Of a DNA stretch of 36,654 nt, positions 15,132 to 23,734 are shown in pieces. Each line of letters starts with the position of its first letter. Position 1 is the stretch's first letter. Below the pieces are notes generated by a model, which was given only the letters and a program-made list of their open reading frames with translations, searched no databases and was not told where the DNA came from. Source of the DNA: Candidatus Aenigmatarchaeota archaeon (GTDB lineage Archaea > Aenigmatarchaeota > Aenigmatarchaeia > QMZP01); assembly GCA_016782405.1 (NCBI GenBank), contig JADHYO010000003.1, positions 1 to 36,654 of the forward strand, read 5' to 3'. The position numbers and the translations under genes were made by a program.

Positions 15132-16814
15132 ATGAAAGTGTTGGGGCTTACTACAGCCATCCACGATACCAGTGCAAGTGTTGTAATTGGTGGGAAGGTG
15201 GTTGCTGCCAGTTTAGAGGAGAGGTTTGATAGGATTAAACACAGTGGCAATTTCCCTGTCAAATCAATTAGATTCTGCTTGGAAAGGGCTAAAATAAACA
15301 ACATAAATTCTATTGATAAGGTTGTTGTTGGGATGGACTGGATGGAAAGAGCCAAATCCAGGTTCAATATGCGTTTTTCAAAGGATTCCCCAGAATCAAC
15401 CAAAAAGACCGCAGAACAAGCAATTTTGGATATAAACATGCGGATACAAACTGAAAACGTGCTAAGAAAGGAGTTTGGGTACAGGGGAGAAATCAGTTTT
15501 TTGGATCATTATGATTGCCATGCTGCTGCATGTTACTTTCCTTCAGGTTTTAGCAGCGCTGCAATCCTGATTTTGGATGGTGCGGGGGAATCTGCATCTG
15601 CCAGAATATATTCAGCAAATGGGGGCAAGCTGGAAAGATTAATACAGGTAGATTATCCAAACTCGTTAGGGAGGTTTTATGGCTGGATTACTGATTATTT
15701 GGGTTTTAAGATGGAATGTGATGAGGGGAAGGTTATGGCCCTTGCGTCATATGGAAACGGTGGACTGATACCGGAAATGAGAAAGGTTCTAAAAGTAAAA
15801 AGTGATCTTACATATGATCTTGATTTGAGCTATTTCGATTTCCCCAAGGATAACACAAAGGGAGTGTCAGAGAAATTCATTAGAATATTCGGGCCCAAGA
15901 GGGAGAAGGGAGATAAAATCACAAAGCGGCACCAGGAAATCGCAAAGGCAGCTCAAACTGTTTTGGAGGAATGTATTCTCAGTATGACAAAGCTGGCTAA
16001 GAACCTTACTAAAGAGAAACACCTTTGCATCGGGGGTGGGGTTGCTTTGAATAGCGTGGCCAATGGAAAAATAGTTTATTCAAACATGTTTAAAGACATC
16101 TATATTTATCCAGCATCTGGTGATGATGGAAGCGGTCTGGGGGCTGCTCTCCTGGCATCTTCAGGGGAGAAGGAAATCAGTTGCCGTGAAAACCAGAACC
16201 CCTTTCTAGGTTATGAATCAAGTGAACAAGAAATTCTAAAATCGATAGAAAAGCACAAACTGAAATACACCAAGCCCAAAGATTTGCATAAAGAAGCAGC
16301 CGAATTAATCTCGAAGGGTAGCGTAATTGGTTGGTTTTCAGGTAAATCAGAAATGGGTCCAAGGGCTTTGGGTAATAGGAGCATTTTAGCAGACCCCCGC
16401 GACCCAAATAATAAGGATAGGGTCAACAGCAAAATAAAATTCAGAGAAGGTTTCAGGCCATTCGCCCCAACTGTCCTAGAAGAGTTTGCTGGGGATTATT
16501 TTGAGATGAATGGAACGAATTCTCCATATATGATATTGGCCCTTCAGGTGAAAACTGATAAGGGGGGGAAAATCCCAGCAGTGGTTCATGTTGATAACAC
16601 TGCCCGTATCCAGACCATAAACAAAAACCAGAATAAAAATTACTGGAAGATTATCAACGAATTCTACAAAATTACTGGTGTTCCCGTTCTTCTAAACACA
16701 TCTTTCAACAGGGAAGGGGAGCCAATAGTCAATAAACCAGAAGAGGCTATTGAAGCATTTTTAGGGTCGGGTTTGGATGCCATTGTTTTGGATGATATGT
16801 TGATTATTAAATGA
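15132..16814 (+). CDS. Carbamoyltransferase, NodU/CmcH family
   Basis: A 560-residue enzyme that transfers a carbamoyl group from carbamoyl phosphate, through carbamoyl adenylate, to a hydroxyl on a small molecule or glycan. The N-terminal actin/Kae1-like domain has HDTSASVV, LEERFDRIKH, HYDCHAAACYFPSGF and ILDGAGESAS. The C-terminal domain has GWFSGKSEMGPRALGNRS, DPRDP, FRPFAPTVLEE and LNTSFNREGEP, all hallmarks of the family. GGGGAT lies 7-8 bases before the ATG. Bacterial members decorate Nod factors or antibiotics. Here no biosynthetic cluster surrounds it, so modification of a surface sugar or a nucleoside is only a guess. Confidence 0.92.
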   Translation: MKVLGLTTAIHDTSASVVIGGKVVAASLEERFDRIKHSGNFPVKSIRFCLERAKINNINSIDKVVVGMDWMERAKSRFNMRFSKDSPESTKKTAEQAILDINMRIQTENVLRKEFGYRGEISFLDHYDCHAAACYFPSGFSSAAILILDGAGESASARIYSANGGKLERLIQVDYPNSLGRFYGWITDYLGFKMECDEGKVMALASYGNGGLIPEMRKVLKVKSDLTYDLDLSYFDFPKDNTKGVSEKFIRIFGPKREKGDKITKRHQEIAKAAQTVLEECILSMTKLAKNLTKEKHLCIGGGVALNSVANGKIVYSNMFKDIYIYPASGDDGSGLGAALLASSGEKEISCRENQNPFLGYESSEQEILKSIEKHKLKYTKPKDLHKEAAELISKGSVIGWFSGKSEMGPRALGNRSILADPRDPNNKDRVNSKIKFREGFRPFAPTVLEEFAGDYFEMNGTNSPYMILALQVKTDKGGKIPAVVHVDNTARIQTINKNQNKNYWKIINEFYKITGVPVLLNTSFNREGEPIVNKPEEAIEAFLGSGLDAIVLDDMLIIK

Positions 16815-16861
16815 GTTGGCAAATCCCCCAAGGTTTTTAACCCCTTTTCCTAAATTGTAGC

Positions 16862-17272
16862 ATGGAGACAGAGAAGTCAGTTGGTGTGATTTTGTTTCAT
16901 AGGAAGTCTAGGAAGTTTTTGCTTCTGCACTATATCGAAGGATATTGGGGATTTTCCAAGGGGCATGCAGAACCTGGGGAGACTGAGAAGCAGGCAGCGC
17001 TCAGGGAGCTTGAAGAGGAAACATGCATCCGTGAGGTTGCCTTGTTGGAGGGGTTCAGGGAGGAAACCCAGTATTTCTACCGCAGGGGTGGGAAGCTGAT
17101 AAACAAGACTGTGATTTATTTCCTTGGCGATACCTCTCAGGAAAGGGTTAAGCTCTCTCGTGAGCACAAAGCATTTGTTTGGCTCCCTTACCAAGAAGCG
17201 CTAAAGAAGCTGACATTTGACAATTCCAGGAAAGAGCTGGAGAAGGCCTGGAAGTTCTTGCAGGAGAGATGA
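16862..17272 (+). CDS. NUDIX hydrolase (Ap4A-hydrolase-like)
   Basis: A 136-residue NUDIX protein. The box reads GHAEPGETEKQAALRELEEE then TCI, matching Gx5Ex7REUxEExGU except that the late Gly is Cys. The N-terminal GVILFHRKSRKFLLLHYIEG and the WGFSKGH element resemble diadenosine tetraphosphate hydrolases, which remove alarmone-like Ap4A. Substrate is not certain. A TTTTTAACC element around 16833-16841 is placed as a TATA box for a leaderless ATG. Confidence 0.88.
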   Translation: METEKSVGVILFHRKSRKFLLLHYIEGYWGFSKGHAEPGETEKQAALRELEEETCIREVALLEGFREETQYFYRRGGKLINKTVIYFLGDTSQERVKLSREHKAFVWLPYQEALKKLTFDNSRKELEKAWKFLQER

Positions 17273-17301
17273 TTATTTGGGCTGTGTTTGTTTCAATAAT
17301 T

Positions 17302-17529
17302 TTAAGCATATAGTAATGATAGAATGACGAGAATAAACACGATTCCCCAATATATGGTCCAGAAATAATTGTATATTTTACGATTCTCAAAATCACCAAA
17401 TATTTTTAGTGGTGGCCAATAATACCATTTCTTTCGAACTTTTTCTTTGTTTCCGATGACTGTTTCCATTAGATGTAAACTAAAATCATACGCGATCATA
17501 ACGACCGCAACATATAACAGTTCACTCAT
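17302..17529 (-). CDS. Small two-helix membrane protein (75 aa)
   Basis: Unrecognised. Starts MSELLYVAVVMIAYDFSLHL, so the first membrane helix covers about residues 3-20. A basic aromatic loop follows (KEKVRKKWYYWPPLKIFGD), and the second helix is IYWGIVFILVILSLLYA at the C-terminus. The His and Glu in HLMETVIG could be functional. The ATG at 17529 is chosen because TTATTTATG near 17551-17559 fits a TATA box 26 bases upstream. The frame extends to 17568, which would precede the promoter. Confidence 0.6.
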   Translation of the reverse strand: MSELLYVAVVMIAYDFSLHLMETVIGNKEKVRKKWYYWPPLKIFGDFENRKIYNYFWTIYWGIVFILVILSLLYA

Positions 17530-17598
17530 ACGAGTAGTTTGTTTTATCGCATAAATAATAATGACCAAAAATTAGCCTTCATCGATAATTTTTTACAA

Positions 17599-18795
17599 TC
17601 ACGTTAGATGACTGCGGAAGAGGTTGATGTAGTCCTGGAGGTGGCGGGTGATGAGGAAGTTCTTTTTTACGTGCTCTCGTCCCTGCTGACCAAGCTGCGT
17701 TCTTAGCTTTTCGTTTTTGAGGAGGTTGATGCAGCGCTTGGCTGCTTGCTCTTCAGAAGAGGCGAGGAAGCCTGTCTTGCCTTGGAGAACTTGGAGCGGA
17801 ATCCCGCCGGCGGGGCGAGCTACAACTGGGGTGGATTTCCAGAGGGCCTCGCTGACAGTGAGGGCAAAGCCCTCGCGGATTGAGTTTTGAAGCACAACTG
17901 AAGAGGCGCGCTGGAGGGCGTTGATGAAGATGTCACCCTGATCCAACATTGTGGTGATGCTGCTGTTGGCATTGATCTTTTTCATTAGCTTCTTGTAAAT
18001 GTTGGGACCTTCAGGATCGTCAGAGGCCATGTTGCCTGCCAGTACCAGCTGACAGTCTGTTTTCTTTTGGACCTGCTCGAAAATCCGGATTACTCCGAGG
18101 GGGTCTTTCCATTTGTCAAAGCGCGAGACCTGGGTTATTATTGGGATGTCTGGATCGATGTTGTTCTTGGTTAGGTTTTTTCTGACGCGGGATTCGGTGA
18201 GGGGCATGTTTTTGAGGGAGAGCGGATCTATTGATGGTGGGATGATGAACTCAGGGATTCCCAGATTCTTTTTGTAGGCATCAAGGGAGTAGATTGCGCC
18301 GTCGTATTTCTTCAGGAAGGGCTCGAGGAAGGACCAGGTTACTGGGTGAGGACTGGTGATGTCAATATGGCAGCGCCATAACCAGGGCTGCTTTTTTTTG
18401 CTGTAGTTAATAAGTGCTGCTGGTTGTGGGTCATGGATGACCACAAGGTCATGATGGAAGCGGGTTAGAATGCTGTTGCGCTCTGTTTCCTCAAGGAATA
18501 TTTTCTTCTTTCTTTCAGGCAGGGCCACATTCTGGCCCTGCAACGCATTATGGAAGCCTTTAGTGATGTTGAAGAATGATTGGCCGCCCTTTATTACGTC
18601 CCATTCAGCATGGATTCCAATGTCATTCATTAGTATTGTGAGGGAGTTCAAGATTTCAGCCACACCGCCGCCGATTGAAGTGGCATTAACATGTGTTATG
18701 CTCTTCCCTTCTAAGGGGGCTGCAGAGTTTCGTATTGATTCAATGGCAGGGTTGCCAATGATTTTTTGGTAGTCAGAAAGCTTCTTCAGCGCCAT
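17599..18795 (-). CDS. treT: Trehalose glycosyltransferring synthase (TreT)
   Basis: A GT4-family retaining glycosyltransferase, 398 residues. The N-terminal half matches TreT closely: THVNATSIGGGVAEILNSL, HAEWDVIKGGQSFFNITKGF and HNALQG. DPQPAALI and WRCHIDIT follow. The C-terminal half holds the EX7E catalytic motif in EGFALTVSEALW and the PAGGIPLQV nucleotide-binding turn. TreT makes trehalose reversibly from an NDP-glucose and glucose in one step, giving a compatible solute or carbon store. It is divergent from the ThiI-like gene with 34 bases between starts. No trehalose transporter or phosphatase is nearby. Confidence 0.9.
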   Translation of the reverse strand: MALKKLSDYQKIIGNPAIESIRNSAAPLEGKSITHVNATSIGGGVAEILNSLTILMNDIGIHAEWDVIKGGQSFFNITKGFHNALQGQNVALPERKKKIFLEETERNSILTRFHHDLVVIHDPQPAALINYSKKKQPWLWRCHIDITSPHPVTWSFLEPFLKKYDGAIYSLDAYKKNLGIPEFIIPPSIDPLSLKNMPLTESRVRKNLTKNNIDPDIPIITQVSRFDKWKDPLGVIRIFEQVQKKTDCQLVLAGNMASDDPEGPNIYKKLMKKINANSSITTMLDQGDIFINALQRASSVVLQNSIREGFALTVSEALWKSTPVVARPAGGIPLQVLQGKTGFLASSEEQAAKRCINLLKNEKLRTQLGQQGREHVKKNFLITRHLQDYINLFRSHLT

Positions 18796-18829
18796 AAATT
18801 CTTTTTACTCTTAATGTTTAAGTTCTTGT

Positions 18830-19402
18830 ATGGAAAAAGTAATGCTCCTGCTTTCCGGGGGGATTGACTCCCCTGTTGCAGGGTGGTTGCTCGGAAAGGA
18901 GCGGGAAGTGATGGCAGTGCACTTCTCCATGGAGCCGCTCACTGATAATGAGCCTGAGGAGAAATCCAGGAAGCTCGCGGAGAATCTTGGTTTCAAGCCA
19001 TTTGTTGTGGAGAATATCGCCAAGGAGTTGAAAGACATTGCAGAGAAGTGTAACAGGAGGTTTTATTTTGTCCTAATGAAACGGGAGATGTTCAGGAGGG
19101 CTGAAAGGCTTGCCAAGGAACAGGGATGCGACTTTATTGCAACTGGGGAGAGCCTTGGGCAGGTCTCGTCCCAGACACTGGAGAATTTGGCTGCAATAGA
19201 CGCTGCTGTTGAAATCCCTGTGCTAAGGCCGCTGATTGGGATGGACAAGCAGGATATTGTGAGGATTGCTGAGAAGGTAGGGAGCTTCCAGATTTCCTGT
19301 GGGAAGGAAGTTTGTGATGTGCTTGGGCCTGAAAAGCCTGCCACCAGGGCTAGGCTTGATGATATTCTAGAGCAAGAGCAGCTGCTCAAAAAAGCTTTAT
19401 AA
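18830..19402 (+). CDS. ThiI-like tRNA sulfurtransferase, PP-loop domain only
   Basis: A 190-residue PP-loop ATPase matching the adenylation domain of ThiI, which activates uridine 8 of tRNA for 4-thiouridine. The ATP-binding PP-loop is SGGIDSP at residues 9-15. ATGESLGQVSSQTLENLAAI and RPLIGMDKQDIVRIAEKVG are strong ThiI signatures, as is the C-terminal PEKPATRA region. Full ThiI also has N-terminal ferredoxin-like and THUMP domains (together about 170 residues), which bind tRNA. They are absent here, and no second THUMP gene lies in the window. A separate partner, or a different substrate, is therefore possible. Two cysteines (SCGKEVCDV) could take part in sulfur transfer. Confidence 0.85.
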   Translation: MEKVMLLLSGGIDSPVAGWLLGKEREVMAVHFSMEPLTDNEPEEKSRKLAENLGFKPFVVENIAKELKDIAEKCNRRFYFVLMKREMFRRAERLAKEQGCDFIATGESLGQVSSQTLENLAAIDAAVEIPVLRPLIGMDKQDIVRIAEKVGSFQISCGKEVCDVLGPEKPATRARLDDILEQEQLLKKAL

Positions 19403-19434
19403 AGCGATATATTAACTATTTTTCAGTGACTAAT

Positions 19435-20238
19435 ATGTCCAGAGAAGGAATGATCTTTGCAGGGGCTAGTGCAATAAAAAATAGACATAGGAGGAGCCCT
19501 GACAGTTTTTTCTTTGATGAAATACCACATCTCAACTGGTACGACAATCTTGAACCACCATTGGGAGAAGCGTTTAGGCGAACAGCCCCATTGGCAGATG
19601 AAAGTGAAATGGTCGTGTATGTGTTTTCTGATGTAAGGGGATTCTTTGAGAGAACTGAATATGGTTGCTATCCGCGAGGGGGTCCGCGTAACCCTCTTTG
19701 GTGCAACCTGGAAGGAGAGGTGTATACAGAGGTGGACCTTGACATGCTTATTGCTGACTATGCGGAAGGTGACCGCGGACTTAGGAAGAAGGCAATAGAC
19801 TACCGAATGATGCTGAGGAGACCTGAGTGTGTTTTTGAGGAGATTACCTCAGACCCAAACCTGCGCACTGTGGCTTCGTATTTCAGTTATAGGCTGGCTT
19901 TAGGACAAAACATCCTTGAGCCCACGCATGGGGAGTTCCTGAAAAGGGTTCATGAAGAGGCAGGAGTTTCTCTAGAGGAGGCAGAGCGCTGCTTCAACTG
20001 GCTGCGAGACCATAAGATACTTTCGCCGATTATGTCAGCGGGGAGCACAGTGAGTTTTTTCATGGATCCGGAACTTGACACGCCCCTAATGAAAGGGGCC
20101 AAGAATCTCTACATAGACCATCCTCCTAAGAAATTTTTAGAGCGAAGGGATATGGAATGGGAGAGGTTTAAAGAAAAGCATCCTGAGATTTTAAAGGAAA
20201 TAGAGGAGTATTGGGAGAAATTCAAAGAAACATCCTGA
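19435..20238 (+). CDS. Hypothetical soluble protein (267 aa)
   Basis: Not recognised. The N-terminal two thirds are acidic and aromatic (FFFDEIPHLNWYDNLEPPLG). The segment at about 150-210 looks helical with a winged-helix-like turn (EAERCFNWLRDHKILSPIMSAG, then a short beta pair). The C-terminus is a charged helix (KFLERRDMEWERFKEKHPEIL). The ATG at 19435 is preceded by GTGA 5 bases upstream; the GTG at 19426 is the alternative. GCTTTATAAAGC at 19393-19404 is a palindromic TATA box located across the stop codon of the ThiI-like gene, so it has its own promoter. Confidence 0.65.
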   Translation: MSREGMIFAGASAIKNRHRRSPDSFFFDEIPHLNWYDNLEPPLGEAFRRTAPLADESEMVVYVFSDVRGFFERTEYGCYPRGGPRNPLWCNLEGEVYTEVDLDMLIADYAEGDRGLRKKAIDYRMMLRRPECVFEEITSDPNLRTVASYFSYRLALGQNILEPTHGEFLKRVHEEAGVSLEEAERCFNWLRDHKILSPIMSAGSTVSFFMDPELDTPLMKGAKNLYIDHPPKKFLERRDMEWERFKEKHPEILKEIEEYWEKFKETS

Positions 20239-20251
20239 GCTCTAAATGGTT

Positions 20252-20278
20252 AAATAAAAAAGAGAAAAAAAGAAAAAA
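20252..20278 (-). terminator. U-tract terminator of the FKBP gene
   Basis: On the minus strand, right after the FKBP stop codon, several T runs (TTTTTT, TTTTTTT, TTTTTT) fall within 27 bases. Archaeal RNA polymerase, aided by aCPSF1/FttA, stops at such tracts without a hairpin. Confidence 0.55.
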
Positions 20279-21349
20279 TTAAGCTGTTTCTGTGGGAGTT
20301 GTCTCGACTGTAGATGCTTTTATTATCTCTATCAGCTCTATGTCAAAGGTTAGGGTTTTACCTGCGAGTTCGTGGTTGAAGTCTATTGTAATGAATTCAC
20401 TGCCAACCTCTGTGATGATTGCGTAGCCGTATGCTGTTGGGACATAGACACCTACACTGGGGTTTGATGTTATTATAATTTCTGTGTCGGTCACTTTGAT
20501 GTCAGCTGTTCCGACCCCGGTGTCAATTTTTCCCTCTACTGGGTTGTGCCTGATTGCTGCCTGGTCTCCTGCGATCTCAAGGACCAAGCTGCTCCACTGT
20601 GTTCCTGGGAACTGGTAGCTCTTTCCTTTCTCAACCTCAGCTACAATAATCACTGAAGTGTCTGTTATGCTGTTCACCCTGTATTCTACTGTGGAGTTTG
20701 GTATTGAGACAACCTCTCCAACGCTCTTCATGCCAAAGATTGGTAGAAACTGGTCAGAAGGCATTTCTGTTTTAAGTGATATTACCTCTGTCCTGTTCAT
20801 ACGCTGCTCCCTTGGGATTTCAGTTATTAGTTCAGGGTCAGATGGACCATAGGCTTTTTCTGGGGGAATTGTCACTGTCTTCTTTTCCCCTTCTTTCATT
20901 CCTAAAACAGCCTCGTCAAACCCTTCAATTACTTGCGCCCCTTCAACTGTAAACTCCAGAAGCGGGTGAGAATCTCTCACAATACCAGCCTCCTTAGCAA
21001 CTGAGGCAACGTTGGTGTCAAACACATCCCCGGATTCTAGCTTTCCCACGTAGCGAACCTTGACAAGATCACCACTCTCTGCGATTTCTCCACTTTCAGA
21101 CGGAGTGGTTTCTGCGGGTTCTGTTGGTGCGGTTACCATCCCTGTTAATGGTGCTCCGAAAATGAGGAATCCTGCTGCAAATGCAGCAATAATGATTACC
21201 ACAGCAGCAATATAGACTGTTTTTCTGCCCTTTTTTTCAGTGGGTCTCACAACTGTTTTCCATTCCTCCCTTTCAGCTGGCTTTTCTTGTGGTTTATCTG
21301 TCGTAGGCTCTTTGTTTTCAGAATTTTCAGACGGTGTTTTCTTTTCCAT
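20279..21349 (-). CDS. Membrane-anchored FKBP-type peptidyl-prolyl isomerase
   Basis: A 356-residue protein. Residues 1-42 are charged and probably cytoplasmic; a single transmembrane helix spans 44-65 (VYIAAVVIIIAAFAAGFLIF). The exported FKBP domain starts at about 93 with GDLVKVRYVGKLESGDVFD and continues through VIEGFDEAVLGMKEGEKKTV and PPEKAYG. An insert follows, and a C-terminal segment with ITIDFNHELAGKTLTFDIEL matches SlyD/FkpA-type long FKBPs. It likely folds exported proteins at Pro bonds. GATTTAAATG at 21368-21377 gives a TATA box for a leaderless ATG. Confidence 0.92.
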   Translation of the reverse strand: MEKKTPSENSENKEPTTDKPQEKPAEREEWKTVVRPTEKKGRKTVYIAAVVIIIAAFAAGFLIFGAPLTGMVTAPTEPAETTPSESGEIAESGDLVKVRYVGKLESGDVFDTNVASVAKEAGIVRDSHPLLEFTVEGAQVIEGFDEAVLGMKEGEKKTVTIPPEKAYGPSDPELITEIPREQRMNRTEVISLKTEMPSDQFLPIFGMKSVGEVVSIPNSTVEYRVNSITDTSVIIVAEVEKGKSYQFPGTQWSSLVLEIAGDQAAIRHNPVEGKIDTGVGTADIKVTDTEIIITSNPSVGVYVPTAYGYAIITEVGSEFITIDFNHELAGKTLTFDIELIEIIKASTVETTPTETA

Positions 21350-21440
21350 TGCTAAACATTGGGATAAAGGATTTAAATGTTTATCCTCTCAGCGGATAGC
21401 CGAAATACTTTCTGGATTGAGCTTTTGTGGGGCAGAAACC

Positions 21441-21563
21441 TTTAAAAACCCGTTTTTCTAATATTTTTCAAAAGAGAAAAGAACAAAAAAATCGCGGGGT
21501 TCCTTTTTTCTCTTGTACCGGGAAACCCCACATATTATCGGTCGGTAAGATTACGGAGAGCAA
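21441..21563 (+). promoter_or_regulatory. Promoter and structured leader of the exosome operon
   Basis: TTTAAAAA at 21441-21448 is the likely TATA box, putting the transcript start near 21470 and leaving a leader of about 90 bases, unlike the mostly leaderless genes around it. The leader holds an inverted repeat, GGGGTTCC (21496-21503) against GGAAACCCC (21521-21529), an 8-bp stem with one bulge and a pyrimidine-rich loop. GGAGAG precedes the ATG as ribosome-binding site. Confidence 0.5.
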
Positions 21564-22298
21564 ATGAGTGAATTACTGAAGAATGAAAGGGAAATTGTTG
21601 TCCCAGGAGAAGAAATAGTCAAATCCATGGAGTTTGTTCCAGGGAGGAACTGCTTCCGTGAAGGTGAGACAATTATGGCTAAAAAAGTGGGGCTGGTTAG
21701 TGTTGACCATAGGGTGATATCTGTTGTTCCGCTGAACTCACCATATATCCCCAGGGAAGGAGATATGGTCATAGGGGAGGTGGTGAGCATCCAGAACAAT
21801 GGTTGGGTGGTCTTGATTGATGCTCCGCATGACGCTTTCCTGCCATTGGCAGGGGTTAGGGAATATATTGATCCCAGGAAGGTTCCGCTATCAAAGTTCT
21901 ATAGTGTTGGTGATATAATTTATGCAAAGGTTTCAGCTACCCAGGGCAGGTCCATATATCTCTCTATGCAGGACATTAAGGCTAAGAAGTTCCGCGGCGG
22001 GAGGATTGTGAAAATTAATCCTGCCAAGGTTCCAAGGCTTATAGGAAAGAAGGGATCAATGATTTCACTTATTAAGGAAAGGACTGGCTGCAGGATTCAT
22101 GTGGGCCAGAATGGAAAGGTATGGCTTGAAGGTCAGGATGCAGAGTCTTGCATCAAGGCATTTGGGGTTATTGAAAAGGAATCTGCGAGTGAAGGGCTGA
22201 CAGAGAAGATAGGAAAGCTTCTTGGCGGTGCAGTGAAGAAGGAGCCAATAACGGATGAAGCGCTGAAAGAACCTGAAAAGGAGGAGGCGAAAGTATGA
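21564..22298 (+). CDS. rrp4: Exosome RNA-binding cap subunit Rrp4
   Basis: A 244-residue S1/KH cap protein of the archaeal RNA exosome. The N-terminal domain has VVPGEEI and FREGETIMAKKVGLVS. The S1 domain includes GDMVIGEVVSIQNNGWVVLI and GDIIYAKVSATQGRSIYLSM. The KH domain carries LIGKKGSMISLIKERTGCRI with the GxxG loop. The C-terminal 40 residues are acidic. It feeds RNA to the Rrp41/Rrp42 ring. The stop overlaps the rrp41 ATG by four bases (ATGA), so the two are translationally coupled. Confidence 0.96.
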   Translation: MSELLKNEREIVVPGEEIVKSMEFVPGRNCFREGETIMAKKVGLVSVDHRVISVVPLNSPYIPREGDMVIGEVVSIQNNGWVVLIDAPHDAFLPLAGVREYIDPRKVPLSKFYSVGDIIYAKVSATQGRSIYLSMQDIKAKKFRGGRIVKINPAKVPRLIGKKGSMISLIKERTGCRIHVGQNGKVWLEGQDAESCIKAFGVIEKESASEGLTEKIGKLLGGAVKKEPITDEALKEPEKEEAKV

Positions 22299-22975
22299 AG
22301 CGCGAGGATGGAAGAGCAGTAGATGAGTACAGGCCATTGGAGATAAAGGTGGGAATTATTCCAAATGCGAATGGTTCTGCAATGGTTAAAATGGGGAAAA
22401 CTGTTGCAATTGCTGGGGTTTATGGTCCGGTTGAATTTCTACCAAAGCACAAACAACTATCAGACAGGGCAGTGCTTCGTTGTATATACACAATGGCACC
22501 GTTTTCAACTGAGGACAGGGTAAGACCTGGTCCATCGAGGAGAAGTACTGAAATCTCCATGGTAACAGCTAACGCCCTATCTCCAGTTGTTTTCTTGGAG
22601 GAGTTCCCAACCTCAGTGATTAATGTTTTCATTAACATTATCCAGGCAAATGCTGGGACAAGAACAGCAGGTATTAATGCTGCTTCAGTTGCATTAGCAG
22701 ATGCAGGCATTCCCATGAGGGATTTAGTGGCTTCTATTGCTGCAGGAAAGATTGGTGATGAGTATGTGCTTGACCTTGCTGGTAAGGAAGAGGAAGCCAC
22801 AAAGGCTGATATTCCAATAGCTTACAGTCCCAGGGCAAAGCAGATAACACTTCTGCAGATGGATGGGGATCTCCCCCCCGCAGATGTAAAGAAGGTTATT
22901 GAGTTGAATATTAAAGCTTGTGAAAAGATTTATGAGACCCAGAAAACAGCTCTTAAAGAGAGGTGGAAAAAATGA
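22295..22975 (+). CDS. rrp41: Exosome catalytic subunit Rrp41 (RNase PH fold)
   Basis: A 226-residue phosphorolytic exoribonuclease subunit. It shows KREDGRAVDEYRPLEIKVG, the RNA-binding region FSTEDRVRPGPSRRS, and the catalytic Asp region VLDLAGKEEEATKADIPIAY. It forms a hexameric ring with Rrp42 and degrades or tails RNA from the 3' end with phosphate. At 226 residues it is slightly shorter than the usual 240-250. Its ATG overlaps the rrp4 stop, and its stop overlaps the rrp42 ATG. Confidence 0.96.
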   Translation: MKREDGRAVDEYRPLEIKVGIIPNANGSAMVKMGKTVAIAGVYGPVEFLPKHKQLSDRAVLRCIYTMAPFSTEDRVRPGPSRRSTEISMVTANALSPVVFLEEFPTSVINVFINIIQANAGTRTAGINAASVALADAGIPMRDLVASIAAGKIGDEYVLDLAGKEEEATKADIPIAYSPRAKQITLLQMDGDLPPADVKKVIELNIKACEKIYETQKTALKERWKK

Positions 22976-23733
22976 ACATACAAAAAGAGTTTATCCTGAG
23001 ATGTGTAGAAGAAGGCAAACGGGCTGATGGTAGGGGATTGGAGGACTTCAGGAAGGTTGAGATTGAACATAACCCAATAGAGAATGCTGAAGGCTCTGCA
23101 AGGGTTAAAATAGGGGAAACTGATGTTATAGTTGGGGTGAAGCTTGGGACTGGGGAGCCGTTCCCAGACAAGCCTGATGACGGGGTTTTGATTGTTACTG
23201 CTGAGCTTTCACCAATAGCCTCACCTAAATTTGAGCCTGGACCTCCGAGAGAAGGGGCAATAGAACTTGCCAGGGTTGTGGACCGTGGTATCCGAGAGTC
23301 GGGGTCAATAGACACCAAGAAGCTCTGCATTACCCCGAAGGAGAAGGTGTGGTGTGTGTTTGTTGATGTTCAAATCATTAATCACGGCGGCAACCTTATT
23401 GACGCCTACTCACTTGCCGCACTGACTGCTTTGATGAACACTAAGATGCCTGAGTATGACGGGGAGAAGATTGATTATTCCAAGAAGACAAAGCCCTTCC
23501 CACTTAAGGACAAGCCTATTGCTGTAACTGTGTGCAAGCTGGGCAACTCTCTTGTGGTTGACCCCAGTCTGGAGGAAGAGGAACATATCGAAGCAAGGTT
23601 GACAGTAACCACAAAAGAGAATGGGAATGTTGCTGCTTTGCAAAAAGGTGGTGGCCCGCTCAGTCTTGAGGAGATCGAAAAGGCTATTGCCCTGTCTGTT
23701 AAGAAGGGGAAAGAGCTGCGTTCGCTCCTTTAG
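22972..23733 (+). CDS. rrp42: Exosome structural subunit Rrp42
   Basis: A 253-residue RNase PH-fold subunit without its own catalytic site, which pairs with Rrp41 in the exosome ring. Diagnostic stretches are GKRADGRGLEDFRKVEIE, VGVKLGTGEPFPD, FEPGPPREGAIELARVVDRG and the C-terminal GGPLSLEEIEKAI. The start at 22972 gives MNIQKEFIL and an ATGA overlap with the rrp41 stop; an in-frame GTG at 22963 is less likely. L37Ae begins one base after its stop. Confidence 0.96.
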   Translation: MNIQKEFILRCVEEGKRADGRGLEDFRKVEIEHNPIENAEGSARVKIGETDVIVGVKLGTGEPFPDKPDDGVLIVTAELSPIASPKFEPGPPREGAIELARVVDRGIRESGSIDTKKLCITPKEKVWCVFVDVQIINHGGNLIDAYSLAALTALMNTKMPEYDGEKIDYSKKTKPFPLKDKPIAVTVCKLGNSLVVDPSLEEEEHIEARLTVTTKENGNVAALQKGGGPLSLEEIEKAIALSVKKGKELRSLL

Positions 23734-23734
23734 T

